A stretch of 64,000 nucleotides of DNA from Halohasta litorea (GTDB taxonomy: Archaea; Halobacteriota; Halobacteria; Halobacteriales; Haloferacaceae): contig NZ_JANHDJ010000004.1 in NCBI RefSeq assembly GCF_024494645.1, positions 299,355-363,354 of the forward strand, written 5' to 3'. Positions 45,059 to 54,090 of this stretch are shown one piece after another; the first letter of the stretch is position 1, and each line of letters opens with the position of its first letter. The notes below the pieces were generated by a model. It was not told where the DNA came from. It searched no databases and worked only from the letters and a program-made list of their open reading frames with translations. The translations under genes were made by a program, and so were the position numbers.

Positions 45059-45717
45059 GCGTTATCGAACTCACCGAGATCATCAAGCGGTATCAGAACG
45101 GTGAGGAACTGATCGCGGCACTGAAGGGCGTCGACTTCCAGGCCAACCGCGGTGAGATGGTGACGATTATCGGCCCCTCGGGCTCCGGAAAAAGCACGAT
45201 GCTCAACATGATCGGCCTGCTCGACACGCCGACAGAGGGGACGGTCCGGCTCGACAGCCGCGATGTGACCGATTTCTCCGAGGACGAACTGACCGAGGAG
45301 CGCCGGACAGCGATCGGGTTCGTCTTCCAGGATTTCCACCTGCTGCCGATGCTCACTGCGACCGAGAACGTCGAACTGCCGTCGATGTGGGATACGGGCG
45401 TCGACAGGCGCGACCGCGCGGTCGACTTACTCCAGCGAGTCGGCCTCGGCGATCGCCTCGACCACACGCCCGATCAGCTCTCGGGCGGTCAGCGCCAGCG
45501 GGTCGCCATCGCCCGAGCCCTTATAAACGAACCCGAAATCCTGCTGGCCGACGAGCCGACCGGGAACTTGGACCAGGATACCGGGGCGACGATTCTCGAC
45601 GAACTGACTCGGCTCAAGGAGGACGAAGACATTGCTATCGTCTCGGTCACACACGACGAACAGCTGGTGGAGTATGCTGATCGTGTCGTACGACTCGTCG
45701 ACGGGGAGATCCAATGA
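45055..45717 (+). CDS. MacB/LolD-type ABC transporter ATP-binding subunit
   Basis: A 220-residue ATPase. Walker A GPSGSGKST (about 39-47), the signature motif LSGGQRQR (about 142-149) and Walker B ILLADEP (about 160) are all present, with the family's short length. It starts 1 base inside the previous stop (ATGA), and its own stop overlaps the permease start. Such ATPases power mechanotransmission across the membrane rather than classical transport. Confidence 0.93.
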   Translation: MSVIELTEIIKRYQNGEELIAALKGVDFQANRGEMVTIIGPSGSGKSTMLNMIGLLDTPTEGTVRLDSRDVTDFSEDELTEERRTAIGFVFQDFHLLPMLTATENVELPSMWDTGVDRRDRAVDLLQRVGLGDRLDHTPDQLSGGQRQRVAIARALINEPEILLADEPTGNLDQDTGATILDELTRLKEDEDIAIVSVTHDEQLVEYADRVVRLVDGEIQ

Positions 45718-46859
45718 GTATCGCCGATCTGCTGTGGCGCGTCCCGAGCGTCCAGATGGCCTGGCGGAACCTCGGGCGAAACCACGTCCGGACCGCCCTG
45801 GCGACGCTCGGAATCGTCATCGGTGTCGTCGCCATCGCCTCGCTCGGTATCGCTGGGGTCGCCCTCCAACAGCAGGCGACCTCGGATCTCGGAGGCCTGA
45901 GCGCCGAGGTGACTGTCACGCCGGGCGAAGACGCCGAAGAAGAGGGGATAACCGACGATCAGGTCGGGGATATCCGCTCGCTTGCGCCAGCGTCGACGGT
46001 CGTCCCACAGAAGTCCAATCTGACGACGCTCACCGCCCGCAACGGTGACGAACGCAGGGTCCGGGTGACAGGCGTTACCAACGCCAACGCCCTGTACAAC
46101 CTCACGACCGGACCGGCACCCGAGCGGCTGCAGGCCGGTGCGCTGGTGTCGAACGCCACCGCACGGACGCTCGGGCTCGAACCTGGAGATCCCGTCGAGT
46201 ACGACGGCCGACTCTATCGGATCGAGGGGCTGATCGCGTCGACCGAGGGCCTCGGTGGGGGGAGAAACGAACTAGTGTTGCCGCCGTCGGCGTTGTCGAC
46301 CCAGGAGTACTACGACTCGGTGACGATCTTCATCGCCGACGACCGGACGGCCAGAGGGCTCACGAACGATCTCGAAACGCGGTTCAACGAGGGCGACGAG
46401 GAGGTCGTGAGCGTGCGGAACTTCGCCGACGTTGAAGAGCAGGTGGGCTCGTTCTTCCGGACGCTCAACCTCGCGTTACTCGGCATCGGCTCGATCTCGT
46501 TGGTGGTCGCCAGCGTCGCCATCCTGAACGTGATGCTGATGAGCACGATCGAGCGCCGCGGCGAGATCGGCGTCCTCCGAGCGGTCGGCATCCGGCGGGG
46601 CGAGATTCTCCGTATGATCCTGGCTGAAGCGCTGTTCTTGGGCGTGGTCGGTGGAGTCGTCGGTGCGGCCGTCTCGGTCGGGGTCGGCCTCCTGCTGTTT
46701 TATTTCCTGACCGACAACGCCCTGCTCGTCCTGGAGTGGCGGAGCTTCCAGTACGTCTTCTATGGGTTCGGATTCGCAGTCTTCGCAAGCGGCATCAGCG
46801 GACTGTACCCCGCTTGGAAGGCTGCCACTGACCGGCCGGTCGAAGCCCTTCGGGGATGA
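45714..46859 (+). CDS. MacB/FtsX-type ABC transporter permease
   Basis: A 381-residue membrane protein with TM1 at about 25-50, a large extracytoplasmic domain (about 55-250) and three C-terminal helices, the FtsX/MacB topology. The block NVMLMSTIERRGEIGVLRAVGIRRGEIL is the conserved coupling region. It is the last gene of the three-gene operon. The extracytoplasmic partner is probably the CARDB-like protein encoded first. Confidence 0.92.
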   Translation: MSIADLLWRVPSVQMAWRNLGRNHVRTALATLGIVIGVVAIASLGIAGVALQQQATSDLGGLSAEVTVTPGEDAEEEGITDDQVGDIRSLAPASTVVPQKSNLTTLTARNGDERRVRVTGVTNANALYNLTTGPAPERLQAGALVSNATARTLGLEPGDPVEYDGRLYRIEGLIASTEGLGGGRNELVLPPSALSTQEYYDSVTIFIADDRTARGLTNDLETRFNEGDEEVVSVRNFADVEEQVGSFFRTLNLALLGIGSISLVVASVAILNVMLMSTIERRGEIGVLRAVGIRRGEILRMILAEALFLGVVGGVVGAAVSVGVGLLLFYFLTDNALLVLEWRSFQYVFYGFGFAVFASGISGLYPAWKAATDRPVEALRG

Positions 46860-46886
46860 ATAGACCAGTGGGTAGACCGGCTATCG

Positions 46887-47696
46887 CTATCGGTCAGCTG
46901 AGTTCGACGCCGACGTTTCAGTTGGCACGTCCACTAACCCAGAGCCACAGTGACGACAGTAGCGGTCGGCGTCGGCAACCTGATCACCGCATCGTGGACA
47001 GGCTGTATCTGTAGTTGTCGACACCGTTCGGAGCCGAGTTGCCTGCCACGGGATGAGGATGAAACCAATGAGGACAGCAACGACAGTGATCCAGCGACCG
47101 AGCGCCGTCACTGGGATGATGTCGCCGAAGCCAACCGTCGAGACGGCAATGACCGTGTAGTAGAAGGCGTCGCCGAAGTTCGAAATCTCGGGATTGGCCC
47201 CTACCTCGGCGGAGTAGACGAAGCCGGTCGCAATGAAGAATATCAGGAAGATCGTCACCGAGAGTTCGGTGCGGCGGATGGTCCTGATCGGAAGCGATCG
47301 GCCGAACAGCTGTTGTTCGTCGACCAACAGCCGAAGAAACCGAAAGATCCGAAGCGTGTACAAACCACGGAGGAAGCCTGCCCCCGGCCCCGGAAACAGG
47401 AACAGCGGAAGGATGGCCACGAGGTCGACGACCGTGTAAGGGTCGGTAATCTCGGCCCACCTGTCGGGAGCTGACTCGACGCGAACAGCGTACTCGCCGA
47501 GGAAGACGACCCCCAACACGACTTCGAGGTTCAAGATGAGTGCGGGGTAGGGTGGAGGGAACTCGTAGGTCGATAGAATATACAGCAGGATGAACGCGGT
47601 GTTGAGAACATACAAAAGGGAGTTCGTTGCTCTGCCCGCCCGCGTTTGGCGGTCCCGGAGGAGAAACCCGATTCGGTCGATGATGTCCGAAGACAT
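46887..47696 (-). CDS. Voltage-gated-type potassium channel with C-terminal zinc ribbon
   Basis: A 269-residue channel subunit. Six hydrophobic segments include an S4-like helix (LYTLRIFRFLRLL) with regularly spaced Arg, and the pore loop carries the K+ selectivity filter TVGFGD (about 186). After S6 the chain continues into a double-Cys zinc ribbon (CPRCGDQV and CRHCGSG, about 230-255) and a Ser/Thr tail. A cytosolic zinc ribbon in place of an RCK domain is uncommon. ATG 47696 was preferred over an upstream start with an unlike N-terminus. Confidence 0.88.
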   Translation of the reverse strand: MSSDIIDRIGFLLRDRQTRAGRATNSLLYVLNTAFILLYILSTYEFPPPYPALILNLEVVLGVVFLGEYAVRVESAPDRWAEITDPYTVVDLVAILPLFLFPGPGAGFLRGLYTLRIFRFLRLLVDEQQLFGRSLPIRTIRRTELSVTIFLIFFIATGFVYSAEVGANPEISNFGDAFYYTVIAVSTVGFGDIIPVTALGRWITVVAVLIGFILIPWQATRLRTVSTTTDTACPRCGDQVADADRYCRHCGSGLVDVPTETSASNSADR

Positions 47697-47768
47697 GGCG
47701 AGCGGTAGACTAGTTGGAGACCGCACACAAAACGGTATCTACGGGCTAGGGGACTGTGCGGGACGGAC

Positions 47769-48677
47769 CTACAACACCAGCCGAATCAAGACGAACAGCG
47801 AGCCGACCGACACCACCGTCGATGCGAAGACGTTGAGCGAGGCGAACTCGCTGTCACCGCCGAGTTCGTTCGCAAAGACGTACGTCGAGACCGCCGTCGG
47901 CGTACCGAGCATGACGATTGCGGCCGTAAACGTCGGCGCACCGACACCGAGAGCTGAAAAGGCCAGCCACGCGACGGCCGGCATGACGATCAGTTTGAGC
48001 CCGACGACCGTACCGGTCGCCTCCAGATCCAGTTCGGGACCGTCGACCTCCAGTGTCGCCCCGACACACAACAGTGCCAGCGGCAGCGCAAGCGCAGCCA
48101 GCGCGTCGAGTCCCACGGTGATCGGTTGGGCCACCGGGAGTCCGAGCGAGCCGATGGCGATGCCAGCGAGTAGCGCGATCAACACCGGGTTTTTGCCCAG
48201 TTCGGCCAGCTGATCGACCAGCCGCGTATCGGCCCCGTTGATCCCCACGAGGATGAGCACCGTTATCGGCACCTGTACCAGCGAACCGATACCGAGAACG
48301 ACGCTGGCGATCGCGGTCACCTCCGCATCGAATGTCGAGGCCACCAGTGGGAGGCCGAGATAGCCGAGGTTCGAGTGGTACGACTGGATCATCGCGACGC
48401 TCTGTCGAGCCGGACGGTTCCGTCGACGGTTGAGTAGCCACGCGAGGGCGGCCATCGACGACAGCACCGCGACCACGCCGACGACGAGCGTCGGGGTGAG
48501 GATCGCGGCGATGTTCTGGTCGTAGGTCGCGGTAAACACGAGCGCAGGCAGGGCGATGTAGTAGGCGACCGCGTTGAGCCGGGCCGTGCGGCTGCTGGTC
48601 AGTATCCCAGCGTGCCGGAGCCCGGTGCCGACGAGCAGCAAGGCGAGCAGTCCCAACAGCCGACCGAAAAGCTCCAT
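47769..48677 (-). CDS. AEC-family (auxin efflux carrier-like) transporter
   Basis: A 302-residue membrane protein with 9-10 helices and the AEC pattern: NAVAYYIALPALVFTATYD in the first helices and LSSLGVGAPTFTAAIVML near the end. Archaeal and bacterial members export or import small organic anions; the substrate here is unknown. It is on the same strand as the half-size EamA gene upstream. Confidence 0.85.
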   Translation of the reverse strand: MELFGRLLGLLALLLVGTGLRHAGILTSSRTARLNAVAYYIALPALVFTATYDQNIAAILTPTLVVGVVAVLSSMAALAWLLNRRRNRPARQSVAMIQSYHSNLGYLGLPLVASTFDAEVTAIASVVLGIGSLVQVPITVLILVGINGADTRLVDQLAELGKNPVLIALLAGIAIGSLGLPVAQPITVGLDALAALALPLALLCVGATLEVDGPELDLEATGTVVGLKLIVMPAVAWLAFSALGVGAPTFTAAIVMLGTPTAVSTYVFANELGGDSEFASLNVFASTVVSVGSLFVLIRLVL

Positions 48678-48730
48678 ACTCCTGCTGGGAGCGTCGACGG
48701 TTTGACCGTCTCGATTCTAGTACAGAAGGC

Positions 48731-49156
48731 TCAGTCGACCGTCACGAGATACACCGCCAGCACCGCGAGCCCGATCCCGGCGAGCTTTCGGGCGGTAACT
48801 GGTTCGTCGAGAAACGCCATCCCGATGATCGAACTCGTGACCAGAAACATCCCGAAGACGGGCGTGACGACGCTCACCGGGCCGAGGGCGAGCGCGCGGT
48901 AGTAGGTAAGGATACCAACGGCCAGAAAGACGCCCGCGGCGACCGCATACGGGAGTTTCGAGCTCCCCAAATGCGGCGTCACGCGCTGGTCGGTGCCGAC
49001 GACGACTGCCGCCGCCCCGACAACCAGGATCGAATTCGAGATAACCGTCGCCACGTCGCTCGGGATCGCCTCGGAGCCGGTCGTCGCGGTCCGCATCAAT
49101 ACCGGGACGAGGGTGTAGGCCCCTAGGGCGATGACCGCCCACGGCAGGTAGCTCAT
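48731..49156 (-). CDS. Half-size EamA (DMT) transporter-like protein
   Basis: A 141-residue protein with four or five helices, equal to a single EamA repeat (about half of a typical 10-TM transporter). The C-terminal GPVSVVTPVFGMFLVTSSIIGMAFLDEPV is the EamA signature. It must pair with itself or another subunit. Divergent from the Lrp gene. Confidence 0.85.
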   Translation of the reverse strand: MSYLPWAVIALGAYTLVPVLMRTATTGSEAIPSDVATVISNSILVVGAAAVVVGTDQRVTPHLGSSKLPYAVAAGVFLAVGILTYYRALALGPVSVVTPVFGMFLVTSSIIGMAFLDEPVTARKLAGIGLAVLAVYLVTVD

Positions 49157-49275
49157 ACTGACTCAACGTCGACGATGAAGGTATGTGTTCTGAACTGGTC
49201 GGCACCGTTGCAGCGTGGGAACTGTTTGCAGGGGTGTGTCGCAAATAATATGCGGGCGGAACGGACACAGAGGGT

Positions 49276-49764
49276 ATGGACACCAAACGCGAACTGTTGT
49301 CGCTGCTGTCGACCGACGCCCGCGAGTCGAGCGAGGACATCGCCCGACAGCTCGGTGTCGACGCCGAGCGCGTCGAGGAGCTGCTCGACGAGCTCGAAGC
49401 CGACGGCACCGTCCGGGGATATCAGGCGGTCGTCGACTGGGACAACACCGACGACCAGCGCGTGGCGGCATTCGTCGAACTCAACGTCGAACTCGACCGC
49501 GAGACGGGCTACGAGGAGATCGCCGACCGGATCGCCCGCTTTTCGGAGGTCGAGTCCCTGCGGCTGGTCTCGGGTGACTACGACTTCGCCATCGAGGTCA
49601 CCGGCGACTCGATGCAAGACGTCTCGCGGTTCATCTCCAACCAGATCGCACCCATCCCGGAGATCACCCAGACGGTGACCCACTTCATCATGGAGACCTA
49701 CAAGGAGGCTGGCATCGACTTCGGCGACCGCGACGGCGACGACCGGCTCTCGGTTTCGCCATGA
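49276..49764 (+). CDS. Lrp/AsnC-family transcriptional regulator
   Basis: A 162-residue regulator. An N-terminal helix-turn-helix (DTKRELLSLLSTDARESSEDIAR, recognition segment DAERVEELLDEL, about 1-50) is joined to a C-terminal RAM/ACT-like ligand domain (about 60-150) that senses amino acids in this family. Its stop overlaps the aminotransferase start (shared bases 49761-49764), so it is likely to regulate that gene and itself. Confidence 0.92.
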   Translation: MDTKRELLSLLSTDARESSEDIARQLGVDAERVEELLDELEADGTVRGYQAVVDWDNTDDQRVAAFVELNVELDRETGYEEIADRIARFSEVESLRLVSGDYDFAIEVTGDSMQDVSRFISNQIAPIPEITQTVTHFIMETYKEAGIDFGDRDGDDRLSVSP

Positions 49765-50906
49765 CGCTCCAGCCAAACGACCGTGTCGCGGATGTCCCCG
49801 AATCGGGGATTCGCAAGTTCTTCGAGCTAGCCGAGGAGCGCGACGACGTGATCTCACTGGGAGTCGGCGAGCCCGACTTCTCGACGCCGTGGGCCGCCCG
49901 GAGTGCGGCGATCCACTCCCTGGAGGAGGGCCGGACATCCTACACTTCGAACCGTGGTATGAGCGACCTACGGCGGTTAATCAGTGACTACTCCCGCCGC
50001 TGGGGTCACGACTACGATCCCGATACCGAGGTGCTCGTGACGACCGGCGCGAGCGAGGCCGTCGACCTCGCGCTACGCACGTTCGTCTCGCCGGGCGATA
50101 CGGTTGCGGTCCATCAACCCAACTACATCTCCTACCAGCCAGGCATCAAGTTCGCTGGCGGCGAGCCGCTCGGCGTCCCAACCAGCGCCGCCGACGACTT
50201 CGCGCTGACGCCGGAGGCACTGCGGGCCGCGGGGGCCGAAGACGCCGATCTGCTCGTATTGTGTTATCCGAACAACCCGACTGGGGCTGTGATGGACGAG
50301 TCGGACGTTCGAGCCGTCGCCGACTTCTGTGTCGACAACGAGGTCGACGTGATCGCCGACGAGATCTACGCCGCACTGACTTACGACGGCGACCACACCT
50401 CGATCGCCTCGATGCCAGGGATGCGGGAGCGAACGATCGTCATCAACGGCTTCTCGAAGGCCTACGCGATGACGGGTCTCCGGCTCGGCTATGCGTTGGG
50501 TCCCGCAGAGGCAATCGACTCGATGAACCGCGTCCATCAGTACACGATGCTGTCGGCTCCGACAACCGCCCAGTACGCCGCTATCGAGGCGCTACGGAGC
50601 TGTGAGGACGCCGTCACCGAGATGACCGCCGAGTACAACCGCCGCCGACGGTTCGTCCTCTCGCGGTTCGAAGAGATGGGCCTCGAGTGCTTTACCTCCC
50701 GTGGGGCGTTCTACGCCTTCCCGGAGTGTGGCGGTGACGACGAGGCCTTCGCCGAGGAGCTCCTGGAGGCCCAGGGCGTGGCTGTCGTCCCCGGCAGCGT
50801 GTTCGGCGAGAGCGGCGAGGGTCATCTGCGGGTCTCCTATGCGACGGGAATGCGGGAGCTCAAAACCGCGATGAATCGGCTCGAAGAGTTCTATCGAAGC
50901 CGCTAG
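49761..50906 (+). CDS. Class I/II pyridoxal-phosphate aminotransferase
   Basis: A 381-residue fold-type I PLP enzyme. The PLP-lysine is in INGFSKAYAMTGLRLGYALG (about residues 232-251), and YPNNPTGAVMD and DEIYAALTYDG are upstream active-site blocks. It resembles aspartate/aromatic aminotransferases of the AspC/AroAT type, but the substrate is not resolved by eye. Coupled to the Lrp gene. Confidence 0.9.
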   Translation: MTLQPNDRVADVPESGIRKFFELAEERDDVISLGVGEPDFSTPWAARSAAIHSLEEGRTSYTSNRGMSDLRRLISDYSRRWGHDYDPDTEVLVTTGASEAVDLALRTFVSPGDTVAVHQPNYISYQPGIKFAGGEPLGVPTSAADDFALTPEALRAAGAEDADLLVLCYPNNPTGAVMDESDVRAVADFCVDNEVDVIADEIYAALTYDGDHTSIASMPGMRERTIVINGFSKAYAMTGLRLGYALGPAEAIDSMNRVHQYTMLSAPTTAQYAAIEALRSCEDAVTEMTAEYNRRRRFVLSRFEEMGLECFTSRGAFYAFPECGGDDEAFAEELLEAQGVAVVPGSVFGESGEGHLRVSYATGMRELKTAMNRLEEFYRSR

Positions 50907-51023
50907 TCGGGGGCTCGATGGTTTATAAACGGCACACTCCCCCTTGCCGGACGCGTCAACGGATCGTATGCACTGGTTACTGAGGGTAAGCGTTGGCTAC
51001 TAGGCGGCGAATGGATGGTACGC

Positions 51024-51323
51024 TCACAATTTGGGTGGCGATCGGTTTGATGTTGTCGTACGCCGACAGATTTCGGATCCGATCTGTCGGACCTCGTGGT
51101 TCGCCGGGAGCCGTTCGGCGGTTCTGATCTCCCGTTCGATCCAGTCGCTCAGCGAATGCATCGCCTCCGGGCCAGCCCACTGGTTGACGTCGATGAGCGT
51201 CTGTTCGTAGGTATTTCGCCGGGCCTGGGCTGTCTGTCGGTCGACGTCACGTCCGTGTTGGTCGAACACGTCGCCGATGGCAGATTCGATCTCCCATAGC
51301 GCGTCACTGACACCCATACCCAA
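51024..51323 (-). CDS. Conserved haloarchaeal-type small helical protein, unknown function
   Basis: A 99-residue all-helical protein with Trp-rich helices (DALWEIESAIGDVFDQHG, LIDVNQWAGPEAMHSLSDWIEREIRTAERLP). I recall similar small haloarchaeal proteins but cannot name a family. The last 20 residues become basic and Ser-rich, unlike the rest, so the C-terminus might be altered by a frameshift. It is convergent with the aminotransferase. Confidence 0.5.
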   Translation of the reverse strand: MGMGVSDALWEIESAIGDVFDQHGRDVDRQTAQARRNTYEQTLIDVNQWAGPEAMHSLSDWIEREIRTAERLPANHEVRQIGSEICRRTTTSNRSPPKL

Positions 51324-51435
51324 GGCAACTGCGAGGCGTCGCTAAAGTGTTATCTCGGAGTTGTTGCCGAATAGGGGGTGAACCGTTGCCACAAACTCGA
51401 ACGGAAAATGCCAGTAAAAATCACAGGCCAACAGT

Positions 51436-52086
51436 TCAGAACTCGAAACTGTCGGAGTCCTCATCATCGTCATCGAACGTCCCGTCGTCATCGAAGTCGA
51501 ACTCCTGGTCACCATCCGGCGTCTCGAAGGCCTCATAAAAGCCGACGAACTCGTCGTGATCCTCGAAGGAGCCGAGCGTCTCGTCGAGTTCGGCCCGAAG
51601 CTCTTCGAGTCGTTCGGTGAGTTCTTGGTACTCCTCGTTGTCTTCGAGGGAGGAGCGACCCTTTTCGGACTCCAGGAGCGCCTTTTTCGAAGCCAGCGAG
51701 TAGAGTTCCTGGACGCCCTCATCGTAAGAGCTTCGTGAGAGGAGGTCCTCGACGGTCTCCTTGAGCGTGTCGCGGGTGACTGGTTTGACCAGATACGTGT
51801 CGAACCCCATCTCGATGATATCGAAGTCGGGTTCGACCGCGGTTACCATCGAGACCGGACAGTCGATCCCCTGCTCGCGGGCGGCATCAAGCACTTCGTC
51901 CCCGGAGAGCCCCGGCATCCGCCGGTCCAACAGCATCACCGAAATCTCGTCGTCGAGCTTTTCGAGCGCCTCCTCGCCGCCGTAGGCGGTTCGGACACGG
52001 TAGTCGGCTTTCAGCCACGTGGCATACAGGTCTGCTAAATCTGCTTCGTCCTCGACGACGAGAACGAGTGGGCGATCGTCGTTCAT
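51436..52086 (-). CDS. HalX-type response regulator
   Basis: A 216-residue regulator. A receiver domain (1-118) carries the acidic pair in VVEDEADL and the phosphorylated Asp in VMLLDRRMPG (Asp about 55), with the Lys in YLVKPV. A HalX helical domain (about 125-190) follows and an Asp-rich tail ends the protein. HalX proteins are haloarchaeal output-less or unusual response regulators and the cognate kinase is not adjacent. Confidence 0.9.
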   Translation of the reverse strand: MNDDRPLVLVVEDEADLADLYATWLKADYRVRTAYGGEEALEKLDDEISVMLLDRRMPGLSGDEVLDAAREQGIDCPVSMVTAVEPDFDIIEMGFDTYLVKPVTRDTLKETVEDLLSRSSYDEGVQELYSLASKKALLESEKGRSSLEDNEEYQELTERLEELRAELDETLGSFEDHDEFVGFYEAFETPDGDQEFDFDDDGTFDDDDEDSDSFEF

Positions 52087-52267
52087 GGCTCCCTAAATCC
52101 CTCAGCGGTCACGTTAGTGTCGTCGTATGCGAGGATATATGAAAATACCCCTTTGATTGTCCGTCCCGCCGACCCGAAACACAGCTGATATCCAAGATAC
52201 ATATAATGGTGTGGGATGAGATACTGTAGCACATAGTAGAAGTAAATTACCAGATATAAATATTGTG

Positions 52268-52300
52268 GTTACTGTACTAAAGAAATTAGTAGGCAGTAAC
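52268..52300 (-). terminator. Stem-loop over the guaB stop codon
   Basis: A near-perfect 13-bp hairpin (GTTACTG-TACTAA, 5-base loop, TTAGTA, 2-base bulge, CAGTAAC) begins at the last base of the guaB stop codon. A T-rich flank (ATATTTATATC) follows on the minus strand, so a termination or mRNA-stability element is likely. Confidence 0.55.
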
Positions 52301-53790
52301 TACTCGGGGCTGTAGTTCGGTGCCTCGTCGGTGATCATCACGTCGTGTGGATGGCCCTCGGTCTGGCCAGCCGACGAGACGCGGACGAACTCGGCTCGCT
52401 GTTTGAACTCGGGGAGCGTCTCGGAGCCGACGTAGCCCATCCCCGACTGCATCCCGCCGACGAGCTGGTGGAGCTCGGAGGCGAGCGTTCCCTTGTAGGG
52501 CGTTGCGGCTTCGACACCCTCGGGGACGAACTCCTCGTCCTCGGCGGCGTCCTTGAGATAGCGGTCGCCGCCGCCGGATTTCATCGCGCCGACGCTGCCC
52601 ATCCCGCGGTACTGTTTGTACTTCTTGCCGTTCATCGTGATGACGCGACCGGGAGCCTCCTCCGTTCCGGCGAAGTAGGAGCCGAGCATAACCGCATCTG
52701 CACCCGCGGCGACGGCCTTGATTGCGTCACCCGAGTACCGAATCCCACCGTCGGCGATGACCGGGACGTCTTCGGGAGCTGCCACGTCGGCGACCTCCGC
52801 GATCGCGGTGATCTGTGGCATTCCGGCCCCGGTGACGACGCGGGTCGTACAGATCGACCCTGGGCCGATCCCGACCTTGATCCCGTCGGCGAAGTCGACG
52901 ACCTCGGCGGCCGCCTCTCGGGTGCCGACGTTGCCGACGACCACGTCGGCGTCTACTGTCTCTTTGATTTCGCGGGCCGATTCGATCACGTTCAGGTTGT
53001 GCGCGTGTGCGCAGTCGATAAAGAGAACATCTACGCCAGCCTCGTCGGCAGCGGTCGCGCGGTCCGTCTCGAAGGGGCCGACGGCGACCCCACAGACCAG
53101 GCGTCCCTCCTCGTCGCGGGCGGCCTCCTGGTGTTCGCGGCGCTGGAGAACGCCCTGCATCGTGATGAGGCCGACCAGTTGGTTCTCGTCGTCGACGATC
53201 GGGACGCGCTCGATCTTGTAGTCGTACATGAGTTCGAGCGCTTCGCGGGCTTCGACGTCCTCGCTGGCGGTGATGACCTCGTCGGTCATCGCTTCCTCGA
53301 CGGTGTCGGTCTCGCCGACCTCCAGGAAGGGTCGGATGTCGGTGCCCGAGATGATGCCGAGGACGGTGTCGTCGTCGTCGACGACCGGCGCGCCCGAGAC
53401 GCCCTCGTGGCTCATCATCCGGTCGACCTCGCTGATCGTCTGTTCGGGGCTGGCGGTGACGACGTTGTCCCGTCGGATCATCAGCTCGTCGGCGCGTTTG
53501 ACGCGCTTGATTTCGGCGACAGTTTCGTCGATCTCCATGTTTCGGTGGAGCACGCCCATGCCGCCCTCGCGGGCCATCCCGATCGCGGTGTCGCTCTCGG
53601 TCACCGTATCCATCGCTGCCGAGAGAATCGGGATCGTTAGCTCGACGTTACGAGAGACACGCGTTGAGACATCCGCGTCGTCGGGCTCAATGCGGCTCTC
53701 CATCGGACGGAGCAACACATCGTCGAACGTCAACGCCTCCGGTACCTGTAGCTTCTGAGAGAAAGAACCCTCTGCACTCTGGTTCGCCAT
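52300..53790 (-). CDS. guaB: IMP dehydrogenase
   Basis: A 496-residue enzyme catalysing the NAD-dependent oxidation of IMP to XMP, the first committed step to GTP. The N-terminal TIM-barrel half (EALTFDDVLLRPMES), a pair of CBS domains (about 95-215), the catalytic-Cys loop GPGSICTTR and the flap (MGSVGAMKSGGGDRYLKDA) are all visible. The ATG at 53790 (MANQSAEG) was chosen; another ATG lies 12 bases upstream. Confidence 0.96.
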   Translation of the reverse strand: MANQSAEGSFSQKLQVPEALTFDDVLLRPMESRIEPDDADVSTRVSRNVELTIPILSAAMDTVTESDTAIGMAREGGMGVLHRNMEIDETVAEIKRVKRADELMIRRDNVVTASPEQTISEVDRMMSHEGVSGAPVVDDDDTVLGIISGTDIRPFLEVGETDTVEEAMTDEVITASEDVEAREALELMYDYKIERVPIVDDENQLVGLITMQGVLQRREHQEAARDEEGRLVCGVAVGPFETDRATAADEAGVDVLFIDCAHAHNLNVIESAREIKETVDADVVVGNVGTREAAAEVVDFADGIKVGIGPGSICTTRVVTGAGMPQITAIAEVADVAAPEDVPVIADGGIRYSGDAIKAVAAGADAVMLGSYFAGTEEAPGRVITMNGKKYKQYRGMGSVGAMKSGGGDRYLKDAAEDEEFVPEGVEAATPYKGTLASELHQLVGGMQSGMGYVGSETLPEFKQRAEFVRVSSAGQTEGHPHDVMITDEAPNYSPE

Positions 53791-54090
53791 ATAAACCGTC
53801 ATCGCGGATCGGCCAAAAACGTTCCGAGTCTACACGCCCGTGTGGATACGACACAGAGATCCCACACAGGTATACATCCCTGTGCACCACTATTAAACAC
53901 GAATTATCATGTGTATTTTGACCTCGGACGGGATTTGTCAATATGCTTTTTCATTTATTTAGTTTAAGTCTGCCCATTCGTCTAACTATTGTATGCAGAA
54001 ATTGAACTATAGACTGATTATCGGCTAACAACTGTGCGTGTTTCGCACACCCACACAACGTTTAAGCGGGCTGCGGGTGTATTTGTAACC
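53791..54090. promoter_or_regulatory. guaB upstream region with inverted repeats
   Basis: This 300-bp intergenic stretch has no convincing gene. It holds the inverted repeat ACACG-2-CGTGT (53832-53843) and CACAGG-8-CCTGTG (53865-53884), both in the expected operator zone upstream of guaB, and TGTGCG-5-CGCACA (54033-54049) just before a TATA-like GTTTAAG (54060-54066) for the rightward small gene. The rest is AT-rich without further structure. Confidence 0.5.
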
